DNA of 64,000 nt, taken from NCBI RefSeq assembly GCF_012844305.1, contig NZ_JABANE010000033.1:16120-80119 (forward strand), written 5' to 3'. Below the pieces are notes generated by a model. It was not told the DNA's origin. It did no database searches and worked only from the letters and a program-made list of their open reading frames with translations. Shown piece after piece: positions 35,807 through 43,209 of the stretch; position 1 is the stretch's first letter, and every line of letters begins with the position of its first letter. The position numbers and the translations under genes are program-made. This DNA is from Flammeovirga aprica JL-4. GTDB taxonomy: Bacteria > Bacteroidota > Bacteroidia > Cytophagales > Flammeovirgaceae.

Positions 35807-36313
35807 ATGTTTTACTACCCTTATTTAATTGTAAAGAAGAAGCTCAAGGAAATAACAGGTTTAAAAGAAATAGACTGGTATGCTGGGCAGGACAACGTTG
35901 GAACCAGAGGAAGAAGTAAACTTTGTGCCACACCAAGTGCTTTTATTGTTTTTCCAGAAATGAACCCCGAGGATTATGGCAAAGGAGAACAAAGGGCTGA
36001 ATCCTCTTTTACTATCCGTTTAGTCACAAACCACTTAGACCGTGGAGGAGCAGGAATAGAAGAGCACCTTCAGTTTTTTAATGCCATTTTCATAAAACTA
36101 GAGGGAAAATCAGGCTATGGCAATGAAATTGGGTTAGACGATAATACCTACTTCAATACATTGAGCAGAACCAACGTCACACCCCCAAATCAAAATGATG
36201 ATTTCTTAATTTCTACTCAAACTTTTAGCGCTCAATTTTTTGATTACACTGCTAAAAAGAGAGTAATTTCAACAAACCCGAACCCAGTAGTAGAAAAAAT
36301 CCTAGAAGAATAA
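35807..36313 (+). CDS. Tail terminator-like protein
   Basis: 168 aa. Pattern of Bacteroidota Mu-like phage proteins after gpG: PYLIVKKKLKEITGLKEIDWYAGQD, SAFIVFPEM, ESSFTIRLVTNHLDRGG and the C-terminal ISTQTFSAQFFDYTAKKR. Size and alpha/beta pattern agree with tail completion (gpU-like) proteins. Assignment by position and general shape only. Last clear member of the plus-strand structural operon. Confidence 0.55.
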   Translation: MFYYPYLIVKKKLKEITGLKEIDWYAGQDNVGTRGRSKLCATPSAFIVFPEMNPEDYGKGEQRAESSFTIRLVTNHLDRGGAGIEEHLQFFNAIFIKLEGKSGYGNEIGLDDNTYFNTLSRTNVTPPNQNDDFLISTQTFSAQFFDYTAKKRVISTNPNPVVEKILEE

Positions 36314-36357
36314 TTGATTTAGTAACTTTGTTAAAAAACTAATCAATTTATATTCAG

Positions 36358-36555
36358 ATGACACAAAGAGGAAGTGCAACAAGGAGGGCAAACACCCTAA
36401 AGCGATACAAAAAAATCCAACAACGATTTAACGATATATACCATTCCGCTCCAAACGGTTTAAAATATGATATACACTCTATTGCTGAAGCTCTTGCTGA
36501 TGAGTTTGCTTGTGCTAAATCTACTATTATGCATGCTTTGAAGGTAAAATGTTAG
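36358..36555 (+). CDS. Small HTH-like protein
   Basis: 65 aa, basic. RRANTLKRYKKIQQRFNDIYHS is followed by a helix-turn-helix-like YDIHSIAEALADEFACAKSTIMHALK (about 38-63). Could be a small regulator closing the structural operon or belonging to the cargo island. It begins 44 bp after the previous gene; the spacer has a TAACTTTG sequence matching the Bacteroidota -7 consensus TAnnTTTG near 36324. Confidence 0.5.
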   Translation: MTQRGSATRRANTLKRYKKIQQRFNDIYHSAPNGLKYDIHSIAEALADEFACAKSTIMHALKVKC

Positions 36556-36595
36556 AATGTATTTTTTTGTTATATTTTTTCTAACTGATAATCAA

Positions 36596-36621
36596 CTAAA
36601 TATGATAAAAATCATATTTAG
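36596..36621. terminator. Perfect inverted repeat after the structural operon
   Basis: CTAAATATGAT / ATCATATTTAG, 11-bp arms with an AAAA loop. No U-tract follows on the plus strand, so it may be an operator for the next promoter rather than a terminator. The run of T before it on the plus strand would not help plus-strand termination. Confidence 0.5.
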
Positions 36622-36634
36622 CCTCAACTTTCTA

Positions 36635-36690
36635 TTATTTGTTAACGTGTATCTAGTTATATATATTTGTTAACCTTTAAAACCTTAAAA
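36635..36690 (+). promoter_or_regulatory. Likely promoter of the acidic 71-aa gene
   Basis: TTTG (about 36638) followed after 20 bp by TATATTTG (about 36662-36669) fits the Bacteroidota -33/-7 pattern (TTG...TAnnTTTG). The start codon is about 22 bp downstream. The sequence GTTAACGTGTAT within it is shared with the upstream region of the HNH gene (near 38,881). Confidence 0.55.
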
Positions 36691-36691
36691 A

Positions 36692-36907
36692 ATGGGAGAA
36701 GCGGCTGATTCAAGAGGAGATATCCTTGCAACTGTTATCGATAGAATAGGTGATTATCACACATTCGATTCTATCGATCCAAGTACAGAAAGCTCTATTT
36801 ATTCTGATATCAATGCATTTGATGAAGAAGGAGCTATTGATGACATTGACAAAAGAATTGCAAATGGCGATTTTGTGGTAAAGGGCGGTGTGTTATATGA
36901 GAAATAG
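36692..36907 (+). CDS. Small, very acidic protein of unknown function
   Basis: 71 aa with 17 Asp/Glu against 6 Lys/Arg by count, net about -11. No membrane segment and no known domain. Own promoter-like sequence and a strong terminator 20 bp downstream, so it is a stand-alone cargo gene. Small acidic phage proteins can mimic DNA to block host restriction or other DNA-binding enzymes; that is only a possibility here. Confidence 0.6.
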   Translation: MGEAADSRGDILATVIDRIGDYHTFDSIDPSTESSIYSDINAFDEEGAIDDIDKRIANGDFVVKGGVLYEK

Positions 36908-36921
36908 CCATATATCAGTCT

Positions 36922-36966
36922 AGAAAAAGAGGCTATCTAAATTAAATTTAGATAGCCTCTTTTTTA
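36922..36966. terminator. Bidirectional intrinsic terminator
   Basis: AGAGGCTATCTAAATT (36928-36943) pairs perfectly with AATTTAGATAGCCTCT (36945-36960), flanked by A5 and T6 runs, so it works on both strands. It separates the plus-strand acidic-protein gene from the convergent two-gene cargo operon. Confidence 0.92.
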
Positions 36967-36967
36967 A

Positions 36968-37804
36968 TCAAAATAACTTCAGTTGATGTTCAAATTTAGG
37001 TGTAAAGGTTCCTATTATTACAAAAGGATTTTTAGCTGTATAATGATGTAATTTCGTTGTTCCCAAGTAAAGATGTATATCCTTCTTTTTTGCAAAGTCA
37101 TCATAATACTTCTGCCTAACTTTTTCTATTGCAATACTTTCACTACCTCCATTATCTTTTAATGTACGCCAATACAAAGCACCTATTTCCCAATCTTCAA
37201 TCATCATTGTACTTATTTTCCCTTTTTCATCTTCAATTTTATAAGAAAATTTATAGGGTAGTTTATTAACAACTTCAAATGGGTCTTCGATATGTTGCTC
37301 AAACAAAGATAATTGCTCTCTTGAACTTCTAATTTTTTCCAACTTCTTAGAGTCCCATTCTCTATCAACGGGCTTACAAATAAATTGCAATATTTTGCAA
37401 GGCTTGAAAACAGCTAAGGATGTTGTTATGTTTGGGTTTTTAGCTTCTTTGATTAATAAACTTAAATCACTATAAACTTTTTGTAAACAAATTTTTTTTC
37501 TTAAACTCCAATTGTCAGCTGTGTTTATTTTGTCAAGGACATTTATTTTTACAGGGAACCTAACTGGCTTATAACTTTCAGGACGAGAATCAGACTTGTT
37601 TTTTTCAAGTTCAACTTCAATCCATTGATATTTGGAATACCTATTTTCGAAATCAATCTTCCTAAAAGGAATAGGATAAATACGGATAAACTTCCCTTCT
37701 TCAGTAAAGCCAGCTGTACATACAAGTTCATCATATTTTGCAGATAGTGTGGGATAAGTCTTTACTGTGATCAGTACTTTTGTCAGTTTTCGCATGGAAT
37801 ACAA
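36968..37804 (-). CDS. Unknown protein paired with the Panacea-DUF488 protein
   Basis: 278 aa (possible start also at 37795, MRKLTKVLITV). Conserved-looking N-terminus: KVLITVKTYPTLSAKYDELVCTAGFTEEGKFIRIYPIPFRKIDF, followed by YQWIEVELEKNKSDSRPESYKP. The compact beta-rich N-terminal half could be a PUA/ASCH-like nucleic-acid-binding fold, but I do not recognise it firmly. The second half has DWEIGALYWRTLKDNGG and a final HLYLGTTKLHHYTAKNPFVIIGTF. I recall such proteins occurring next to DUF488 genes in genomic islands. 37 bp downstream of the fusion gene, same strand, followed by a strong terminator: a two-gene operon facing the structural genes. Confidence 0.55.
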   Translation of the reverse strand: MYSMRKLTKVLITVKTYPTLSAKYDELVCTAGFTEEGKFIRIYPIPFRKIDFENRYSKYQWIEVELEKNKSDSRPESYKPVRFPVKINVLDKINTADNWSLRKKICLQKVYSDLSLLIKEAKNPNITTSLAVFKPCKILQFICKPVDREWDSKKLEKIRSSREQLSLFEQHIEDPFEVVNKLPYKFSYKIEDEKGKISTMMIEDWEIGALYWRTLKDNGGSESIAIEKVRQKYYDDFAKKKDIHLYLGTTKLHHYTAKNPFVIIGTFTPKFEHQLKLF

Positions 37805-37841
37805 TTATTAATGCGTTTTAATTTAGCATTAACAATTTATA

Positions 37842-38729
37842 CTATATATGTTTCAAAGTCAAATCTGGTCTCATATCTATCAATGATTTTGCCAAATGTA
37901 ATCTATGACACTGACAAATATCAGCTTCAAAACATGTTAGAGCAATTCTATTATGCTCATCTAAAAGGCTTAGAATTTCGTCTTTACTTTTTGATTCTGT
38001 TTTTAATACAGTTTGTTTATAGTTTTCGAATAGAAGGTCATAATCTTTTTGATTATCTAGTTTCTGCCTTTTTTCTGATACAATTCCAACATCAGGAATA
38101 TGTATATACTGGATGTCTAGATTACTACAATACTTTTTCAATAATGTTTTACTAAACCCAAATTTCATGCTTAACGGGTTTTTTCTCACATCCACTAATA
38201 ATTTGACATTATTTTTCAAAAGTCTTAATAAATATTCTTCTAATGATATTCCTTCATATCCAATTGTAAATAAGATTGTATCATTATCTTTTGGTTTACT
38301 TTCTAAAATTCTTTCGTAATATTTATCAGGCAAAATATCTTTAGCAATTATGCTATTAATTGCATAGAATGGGTAATTCATATAAGTATATTTAACAACA
38401 TTTTCAGTTTTTGAATTACCAAATAGTTTTATAACCTCCTTTAAAATTCTTTGATCTTCTTTTTTCAGTTGATTAAAGTAGTTTGTTTGATCCAACTTTA
38501 TATAAGATTTATCATCAACTTCACTAATAAACTCTTTTTTTATCATTGTTTGTATATCAGCATGAGCTGAAAATGAATAGCAACCAAATTGAAAAGGCAC
38601 AAAATCGTAAACCTTATTTTTTGATTTTCTTTCATTAAAGATGAATAGTAGCTTTTGTAGCTTTAATTTATCCACCTTACCATTTAATGATTCAATAATA
38701 GCGAGTATAACTTTTCTTCTGTAAAACAT
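37842..38729 (-). CDS. Panacea/DUF4065-like and DUF488 fusion protein
   Basis: 295 aa. Residues about 1-85 (RRKVILAIIESLNGKVDKLKLQKLLFIFNE...YDFVPFQFGCYSF) match the DUF4065/Panacea pattern, a domain established as the neutralising part of several antitoxins. Residues about 150-290 are DUF488: ILFTIGYEGISLEEYLLRLLKNNVKLLVDVRKNP, SMKFGFSKTLLKKYC, IQYIHIPDVGI, and the closing LTCFEADICQCHRLHLA with a Cys pair. DUF488 has no settled activity. Together with the following gene it looks like a prophage-carried defence or toxin-antitoxin-type operon; this is inference. Confidence 0.75.
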   Translation of the reverse strand: MFYRRKVILAIIESLNGKVDKLKLQKLLFIFNERKSKNKVYDFVPFQFGCYSFSAHADIQTMIKKEFISEVDDKSYIKLDQTNYFNQLKKEDQRILKEVIKLFGNSKTENVVKYTYMNYPFYAINSIIAKDILPDKYYERILESKPKDNDTILFTIGYEGISLEEYLLRLLKNNVKLLVDVRKNPLSMKFGFSKTLLKKYCSNLDIQYIHIPDVGIVSEKRQKLDNQKDYDLLFENYKQTVLKTESKSKDEILSLLDEHNRIALTCFEADICQCHRLHLAKSLIDMRPDLTLKHI

Positions 38730-38874
38730 GTTACAAATGTAATTAAAATTGACATTGGGTTAGTCTTTTGCTAATATTTTAATATTTTTTCACCTCAGTA
38801 AAAATATGCGAAATATTAAAAAAGCTGTAAACCAGTTAGTTATTATTTTTTCACCCGTAAAACCCTAACTCAAG

Positions 38875-38922
38875 CTAATTGTTAACGTATATATTTTCAA
38901 ACAAATTCTAACATTAATCAAT
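38875..38922 (+). promoter_or_regulatory. Likely promoter region of the HNH gene
   Basis: Contains TTGTTAACGTATAT (38,879-38,892), nearly the same as TTGTTAACGTGTAT upstream of the acidic-protein gene. AT-rich with no other gene between here and the divergent fusion gene, suggesting that cargo genes share a control element. Confidence 0.45.
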
Positions 38923-39312
38923 ATGAATTCAGAGCAAAGAAACTTAGCATGGGGAAAACTTCGTAGTGTACCTGGTAAACACCCTTTTTTTTGGAGAACG
39001 GATCCATGTGGAGCCCTAATATTTAGATTTTCTTATGGTAATAGAAAATCTCAATGGGGTTGGGAGGTAGATCACGTTTACCCAATCAGTCTTCAAGATA
39101 ACATTACAGAAAGACCTGTAGATGGTATCCATAATAAACACAATTTAAGAGCTATGCACTGGAGAAATAATAAATCTAAAGATAATTATTATCCTTCTTA
39201 CGATAGTGCAGTTACATACGATAGTCAAAAAGGTATAAATGTAAAAAGTAATAAGCGTTTCTATGTTAATAAACTAACTCAAGCTATTTTGAAGTCGAAG
39301 TTTGGATTATAA
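38923..39312 (+). CDS. HNH endonuclease-like protein
   Basis: 129 aa. HNH core: WGWEVDHVYPIS (DH, residues about 46-57), HNKHNLRAMHWRNNKSKDN (the N and final H/N of the motif, about 70-88). The opening LAWGKLRSVPGKHPFFWRTDPCGALIFRFSYGN is reminiscent of a group of small HNH proteins. Likely a DNA-nicking or cutting enzyme or a homing-type nuclease; in phages HNH proteins can also aid packaging, but this one is far from terminase and has its own promoter and terminator, so it is cargo. Confidence 0.78.
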   Translation: MNSEQRNLAWGKLRSVPGKHPFFWRTDPCGALIFRFSYGNRKSQWGWEVDHVYPISLQDNITERPVDGIHNKHNLRAMHWRNNKSKDNYYPSYDSAVTYDSQKGINVKSNKRFYVNKLTQAILKSKFGL

Positions 39313-39317
39313 AAAAA

Positions 39318-39357
39318 TCAAAAAAGGTTACCTCTTATAAAAAGGTAACCTTTTTTA
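39318..39357. terminator. Bidirectional terminator between HNH gene and early operon
   Basis: GGTTACCT (39326-39333) pairs with AGGTAACC (39343-39350); A-run before and T-run after. Ends both the plus-strand HNH transcript and the long minus-strand early operon that begins with the transposase. Confidence 0.88.
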
Positions 39358-39379
39358 CTATTATCGAACTTTACATCTA

Positions 39380-39694
39380 TTAATTAAAAACCACATCCAC
39401 ATCAGCACCAATCTCCAAGTCTACTCTTTCAGAATAAGGGCTAAACATTCCTTGTTTTACTTTCCATTCCTTCAGCTCTTTATTTCCCCTTTTGAGATTA
39501 TGGGTGATGTACCATTTTGTTTTATTGTTATCGACTCTTTTGGTGGTACACATTACAGTACAACTTAGTTCTTCACTGTTAAACTCAATTGTACCTTCTT
39601 TTACAATATCCTGTACTTTTCTACTCCCAGCAGGAGTTTTAAAAATCAGTTCTCCAGTAGAAGAGCCATAAATTCTTATTTTCTTTTTTTTCAT
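39380..39694 (-). CDS. Early-operon protein of unknown function
   Basis: 104 aa, beta-rich, basic start (KKKKIRIYGSSTGELIFKTPAGSRKVQDIVKEGTIEF). No recognised domain. Last gene of the minus-strand early/middle operon, 3 bp after the previous one and just before the terminator. Confidence 0.5.
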   Translation of the reverse strand: MKKKKIRIYGSSTGELIFKTPAGSRKVQDIVKEGTIEFNSEELSCTVMCTTKRVDNNKTKWYITHNLKRGNKELKEWKVKQGMFSPYSERVDLEIGADVDVVFN

Positions 39695-39697
39695 GAT

Positions 39698-39880
39698 TTA
39701 AGAGGGATTAGTTCTGTAATAATCTAGTTGACTTAAAAAGAGCTTTCTTTGTCGTTTCAAAAATGCAATCTCTGATTTCAGCTCTTTTTGTCTGCCTTTT
39801 GAAGTCGAGATCTGAACGAACCAATTGGCTCGTTCTAATCTCTTGTCTATTCTTGCGATTTCTTTTTGTTCAAAAGTCAT
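39698..39880 (-). CDS. Small basic helical protein
   Basis: 60 aa, charged and helical throughout (RIDKRLERANWFVQIST, LKSEIAFLKRQRKLFLSQLDYYR), probably a coiled coil. Overlaps the stop of the upstream gene by 4 bp (ATGA), so it is translated in a coupled chain. Function unknown. Confidence 0.5.
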   Translation of the reverse strand: MTFEQKEIARIDKRLERANWFVQISTSKGRQKELKSEIAFLKRQRKLFLSQLDYYRTNPS

Positions 39881-40212
39881 GAGAACGGATGATAATATTG
39901 TAAGCTTTTGTACTGATCCAACTCTCTTTCTAAGTTGTGTTTCTTATCTAAGAGCTTTGTGTAATTCTTGTGCTGAAGATGAAATTTTCGTTCATACAAA
40001 TCTTGCTTATTTCTCAAATCAAAAAGCTTATCTTCTTGTTCCTTTATCTTTTTTAGCGTTTTGGGGGTCGGTGACTCTAAAAGCTCAATTACCTCCATCG
40101 TTACTTCTAGTTTTAAAGCGAGATAATCAGTATCTATTTCATCATTAACCTTTTGAAGTACCTTCTCACATCGCTTGATAGAATCTTGAACAACCTTCAG
40201 AAAAATTTTCAT
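39877..40212 (-). CDS. Coiled-coil early protein of unknown function
   Basis: 111 aa, helical and strongly charged (EVIELLESPTPKTLKKIKEQEDKLFDLRNKQDLYERKF...KKHNLERELDQYKSL). Start and stop overlap both neighbours by 4 bp. No enzyme motif. Could be a scaffold for a complex with its small neighbours. Confidence 0.5.
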   Translation of the reverse strand: MKIFLKVVQDSIKRCEKVLQKVNDEIDTDYLALKLEVTMEVIELLESPTPKTLKKIKEQEDKLFDLRNKQDLYERKFHLQHKNYTKLLDKKHNLERELDQYKSLQYYHPFS

Positions 40213-40301
40213 ACCGTTCTAAATTTATTTGCTAAAACATTCATTTGTCGTTGTACCCTTTCTTCCTGCTCTGGTGAAGTTTGAGTTTGCTCTGAAATCA
40301 T
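40209..40301 (-). CDS. Tiny 30-aa ORF in the early operon
   Basis: ATG at 40301 to TGA at 40209-40211, peptide MISEQTQTSPEQEERVQ... The stop overlaps the start of the next gene (ATGA), matching the coupling used throughout this operon, and it fills an otherwise untranslated 104-bp gap. Polar and Gln/Glu-rich. Real translation is plausible but unproven. Confidence 0.45.
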   Translation of the reverse strand: MISEQTQTSPEQEERVQRQMNVLANKFRTV

Positions 40302-40316
40302 GGATGAAGCCTGTAC

Positions 40317-40925
40317 CTATTTCTTTTTACCCGAATCCATTACAACTCTAAAACCCAAACTTCTTAAATGCTTCCAGTACTCTTTCATCTCGCTCATTTT
40401 TAATTCGCTTTCAAAAGAAGCGTCGTAATAATCAAGGAAACGGTTATTAGTTGAAACTCCTTGAGCAATCAGCCTTCTGATAGTGTTGAGGACTTCACCT
40501 CTGCAAAACTCAGTGACGGTTTTCGCTTTCATATTCCATTCAGAGGAATTGAGGTAGGCTTCTATTTCTTCAGAAGTAGCTTGAATGCCTTTGAGTTGCC
40601 CGATTTCCTTTGGAGTCATTTTATAAGCTACTTGAAATTTGTTTTTGTAGAGCTTCGTCCAAGTTGCCACCTTTTTAGCAGTGGTAGTATCAAGATCTTC
40701 TTTTGGGTCAGCGAGTTTTTTCACTTTAAAACGAGTATTATTTGCTACTTCGCTCAGTGTAATTGGAAGAGTAGAAAGTAAGGCTTTCATTTGATCTTTA
40801 TTGAAATACTTGCCTTTATGTTTGAAAGTAACCGAAATGCTGTACAGCTCCCCAGTCTCTCGAAATTCCATCACGGCTCTTCCCGTACTCTTTGAGGTTT
40901 TAAATTCAAATTTGTGACGTTTCAT
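40317..40925 (-). CDS. Early phage protein of unknown function
   Basis: 202 aa. Starts KRHKFEFKTSKSTGRAVMEFRETGELYSISVTFKHKGKYF (beta hairpins), continues helical with WTKLYKNKFQVAYKMTPKEIGQLKG and a C-terminal YWKHLRSLGFRVVMDSGKKK. I do not recognise a domain. Overlaps the preceding gene by 20 bp in another frame. Confidence 0.5.
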   Translation of the reverse strand: MKRHKFEFKTSKSTGRAVMEFRETGELYSISVTFKHKGKYFNKDQMKALLSTLPITLSEVANNTRFKVKKLADPKEDLDTTTAKKVATWTKLYKNKFQVAYKMTPKEIGQLKGIQATSEEIEAYLNSSEWNMKAKTVTEFCRGEVLNTIRRLIAQGVSTNNRFLDYYDASFESELKMSEMKEYWKHLRSLGFRVVMDSGKKK

Positions 40926-41190
40926 ATTTGTCAGCTAGATAAGGACTGAAAACAGCAATTGCTTTTTTAGGTTGGTTCAGACTAATTAGATTAACGGCTT
41001 CAACTAGTTGTTCTTTATTAGCATTAAAAATCATAGTCTGTAGTTTTGAAAAGAGGGAAAAGTGAAGCTTGTATCTGAAAAACTTTTCTACCTTTCTTTG
41101 ATTGAGATATTCTTTTAAATCAACCTTTTTGGATTTTCGATCAATCTTACCACATGAAGCTCCCCACTCATTAACTATGCTGTTTTCCAT
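40906..41190 (-). CDS. Small early phage protein of unknown function
   Basis: 94 aa, basic N-terminal half, helical. A FSKLQTMIFNAN segment is similar to FNQLQTIIFNEG near the end of its upstream neighbour, hinting at a shared helix or a partial duplication. Overlaps neighbours on both sides. Confidence 0.45.
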   Translation of the reverse strand: MENSIVNEWGASCGKIDRKSKKVDLKEYLNQRKVEKFFRYKLHFSLFSKLQTMIFNANKEQLVEAVNLISLNQPKKAIAVFSPYLADKYETSQI

Positions 41191-41513
41191 TCTGATTGAT
41201 ATTTTACACCTTCATTGAAGATGATCGTTTGTAATTGATTAAACCAGTTGAGTATTTCTACTTTCGCTCCATCATCAAGAAAGTGTAGTCTTGTATACAT
41301 CTTTGACACTACCTCTTTGAGTGCAATCACCTCAGATAGTTTTAGAGCAATGATTGGCTTATCGGGAAAAATAATCTTATTCAAGACACTTCTTTGATAC
41401 CATTCTACCACCACTACATCTTCAAGGTTGAATTGAAAACTGGAGATATACTTTTCTACTACTTCTTTTAAAAGAAGAGCGTTATTCACTTCTAATCTAA
41501 ATGCTCTTTTCAT
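41175..41513 (-). CDS. Early phage protein of unknown function
   Basis: 112 aa from the ATG at 41513 (MKRAFRLEVNNALLL). A longer frame from 41678 overlaps the gp16-like gene almost entirely and has Cys/Ser-rich sequence unlike a protein, so it is rejected. Helical and Leu/Val-rich with no motif. 17-bp overlap with the upstream gene. Confidence 0.5.
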   Translation of the reverse strand: MKRAFRLEVNNALLLKEVVEKYISSFQFNLEDVVVVEWYQRSVLNKIIFPDKPIIALKLSEVIALKEVVSKMYTRLHFLDDGAKVEILNWFNQLQTIIFNEGVKYQSEWKTA

Positions 41514-41901
41514 CGGTCTGCTTTTTATACATGGATTGAAATTGAGAAATAAGTTCATCGAGTTGATAAGTCGAATACACCGAAAGAGGCTTTTTATACA
41601 CCGAATACTTGAGCATCCATCCATTGAATTTTGCCCAGTTGATTTTATCCCCTTTGTCGAATCCGCACCTGCTTGCATAATAGAGTACTTTGGATCTTTT
41701 CTTTTTAATCTGCTCTAAATCGGAAGGATTTCCTCTTACTACTTCTTTTTTTAAGTACTCCAGAAAGGAATTGTATTCCGAATCGGTCATTTCTCGTAGG
41801 CTCTCGGTTCTGCCCCCTGTATAGGACAGAACCAAAACATCTTTTTGTTTATGAAGACCTGATTTATTGAGCAGAGCAAAGATTTGATTATACTTTTTCA
41901 T
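41497..41901 (-). CDS. Mu gp16-like (GemA/DUF1018-type) regulator
   Basis: 134 aa. IFALLNKSGLHKQKDVLVLSYTGGRTESLREMTDSEYNSFLEYL resembles the start of gp16/GemA proteins, and SRCGFDKGDKINWAKFNGWMLKYSVYKKPLSVYSTYQLDELISQFQ matches their second half as known in Bacteroidota Mu-like phages. In Mu, GemA alters host gene expression and supercoiling. The upstream edge carries AAGGGAGCAAAAGGGTG, a motif repeated at three other phage sites. Confidence 0.72.
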   Translation of the reverse strand: MKKYNQIFALLNKSGLHKQKDVLVLSYTGGRTESLREMTDSEYNSFLEYLKKEVVRGNPSDLEQIKKKRSKVLYYASRCGFDKGDKINWAKFNGWMLKYSVYKKPLSVYSTYQLDELISQFQSMYKKQTDEKSI

Positions 41902-41918
41902 TCACCCTTTTGCTCCCT

Positions 41919-42461
41919 TTAGTCAAGCTTTTCCTCTTTCACATCAATGAAAAATTGTTCTTCTTGACGGATTTCCAAACCACATTTTTTAAGAGATTCG
42001 GAGACTACATCAGGGTTGTCTTTGAAATCCGATAACATAGACTTCTTGTCCATTTTTACTTCATGGATCACATACTCTTCATTTACCTCTAGTACTTCCA
42101 GAGCCTTTGTAAGATTCCATGCCTTACCATCGTCATCTTTTCTCCCTTTTACAATAGCTACTTTGGGAGGGTGGTGACGAAAACCTATAGTAGCATGAGA
42201 CCACTCTTGGGATCTTTTATCTTCAAATTCCTCCTTGTTGCTTTCTGCCCAGAGCTGAATTTGTGATAAAGCACTTTTTTGAGTCAGTTTCAATGCTTGT
42301 AAAGAATTAGAATATTCTTCACGTACTTCTGCAATACGTTCTTCCATTTCAGCTTGAAGAGCTTTTTCAGAATAAAATGCTTCCGCAAAATTCTTATGAG
42401 CTTCTTGTGCATCAGCCTTATTAGGCAAAGCCACTACTGTTGTTGCTTTTCTTTTTGTCAT
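41919..42461 (-). CDS. Mu Gam-like host-nuclease inhibitor
   Basis: 180 aa. A long N-terminal coiled coil (QEAHKNFAEAFYSEKALQAEMEERIAEVREEYSNSLQAL) is followed by QEWSHATIGFRHHPPKVAIVKG, the Gam signature (W....G..G.R..PP.v). In Mu, Gam binds the ends of linear DNA and blocks exonucleases, and is related to Ku. 17 bp upstream of the gp16-like gene, the same order as in Mu relatives. Confidence 0.85.
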   Translation of the reverse strand: MTKRKATTVVALPNKADAQEAHKNFAEAFYSEKALQAEMEERIAEVREEYSNSLQALKLTQKSALSQIQLWAESNKEEFEDKRSQEWSHATIGFRHHPPKVAIVKGRKDDDGKAWNLTKALEVLEVNEEYVIHEVKMDKKSMLSDFKDNPDVVSESLKKCGLEIRQEEQFFIDVKEEKLD

Positions 42462-42463
42462 TT

Positions 42464-42715
42464 TTAAGCTACGTTTTGAGTTTGAATTAATTGATTTAAA
42501 GTTTCAATGACCTTTTCCCCACTAGAAAATCGCATAAGGACATTCTCTTTAAAAGTTTGCTCTGGCTCAACATGAGTTGACTCAAGAGAAACAATGTAGT
42601 TTAGAGAGGTAAAAGTCTCATCGGTTGGTTGGATGCCAGTGATTGTTCCTTTTTGAACGGATTGGTTTTGGATGATAATCACATTTTCCCCGATGTAAAA
42701 GTTGTTTCTAGTCAT
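42464..42715 (-). CDS. Small early protein of unknown function
   Basis: 83 aa, beta-rich SH3/KOW-like opening (FYIGENVIIIQNQSVQKGTITGIQPTDETFTSLNYIVSLEST), consistent with a small nucleic-acid or protein-binding barrel. No assignment. 2 bp upstream of gam. Confidence 0.5.
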   Translation of the reverse strand: MTRNNFYIGENVIIIQNQSVQKGTITGIQPTDETFTSLNYIVSLESTHVEPEQTFKENVLMRFSSGEKVIETLNQLIQTQNVA

Positions 42716-42738
42716 GGTTAATTTTTACATTAAACTGT

Positions 42739-43209
42739 TTATAATTGAGATTTTATTTTCTTCATAAGTTGAGTTAGTTCTTTTCTTGTGTTGTTGCTCA
42801 TGGTATCATCATCATTGATGATCTCGTAAAATTCCGTGACAAGTGTCAATACATCCGCTTTCTTCTTATCACCCACTATAAACTGCCCTGAGGTGTATTT
42901 CTCTGCCCATCGTTTTACTTCGTCAGCTTTATGCGTATTCTGAAAATTACAAACCGCTATTACTCCCTGTTTACTCCATGCTGTTGTCATTTGCATACCT
43001 CCCTGAGTGGGCATTCGAAGCAGTTGCCAGTGCGACCCTTTGTGTAAAATACTTTCATTACCCGATTTTACTGCTCTTAAATTTGATGGGGAAATCCCTA
43101 ATACCTCCGCAAAATCTTTATTACTGATAAAGAAATTATTTACATCTTCATGTCCGTAGATGATTGTTTCTTGTTCTGGAAAAATCTCCACAATAATTTT
43201 TTGCATCAT
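42739..43209 (-). CDS. Antirepressor-like (KilA/Bro/ORF6N-like) protein
   Basis: 156 aa. FISNKDFAEVLGISPSNLRAVKSGNESILHKGSHWQLLRMPTQGG...TAWSKQGVIAVCNFQNTHKADEVKRWAEKY resembles the N-terminal DNA-binding domain of phage antirepressors (ORF6N/Bro/P22-type). The short helical C-terminus lacks a known ligand module. Could counter the S24 repressor or regulate early genes; inference. Confidence 0.5.
   Translation of the reverse strand: MMQKIIVEIFPEQETIIYGHEDVNNFFISNKDFAEVLGISPSNLRAVKSGNESILHKGSHWQLLRMPTQGGMQMTTAWSKQGVIAVCNFQNTHKADEVKRWAEKYTSGQFIVGDKKKADVLTLVTEFYEIINDDDTMSNNTRKELTQLMKKIKSQL

Noticed and set aside
41514..41678. N-terminal extension of the 41175-41513 protein
   Set aside because: It overlaps the well-supported gp16-like gene in another frame and its sequence is Cys/Ser-rich and unlike a protein; the ATG at 41513 is preferred.
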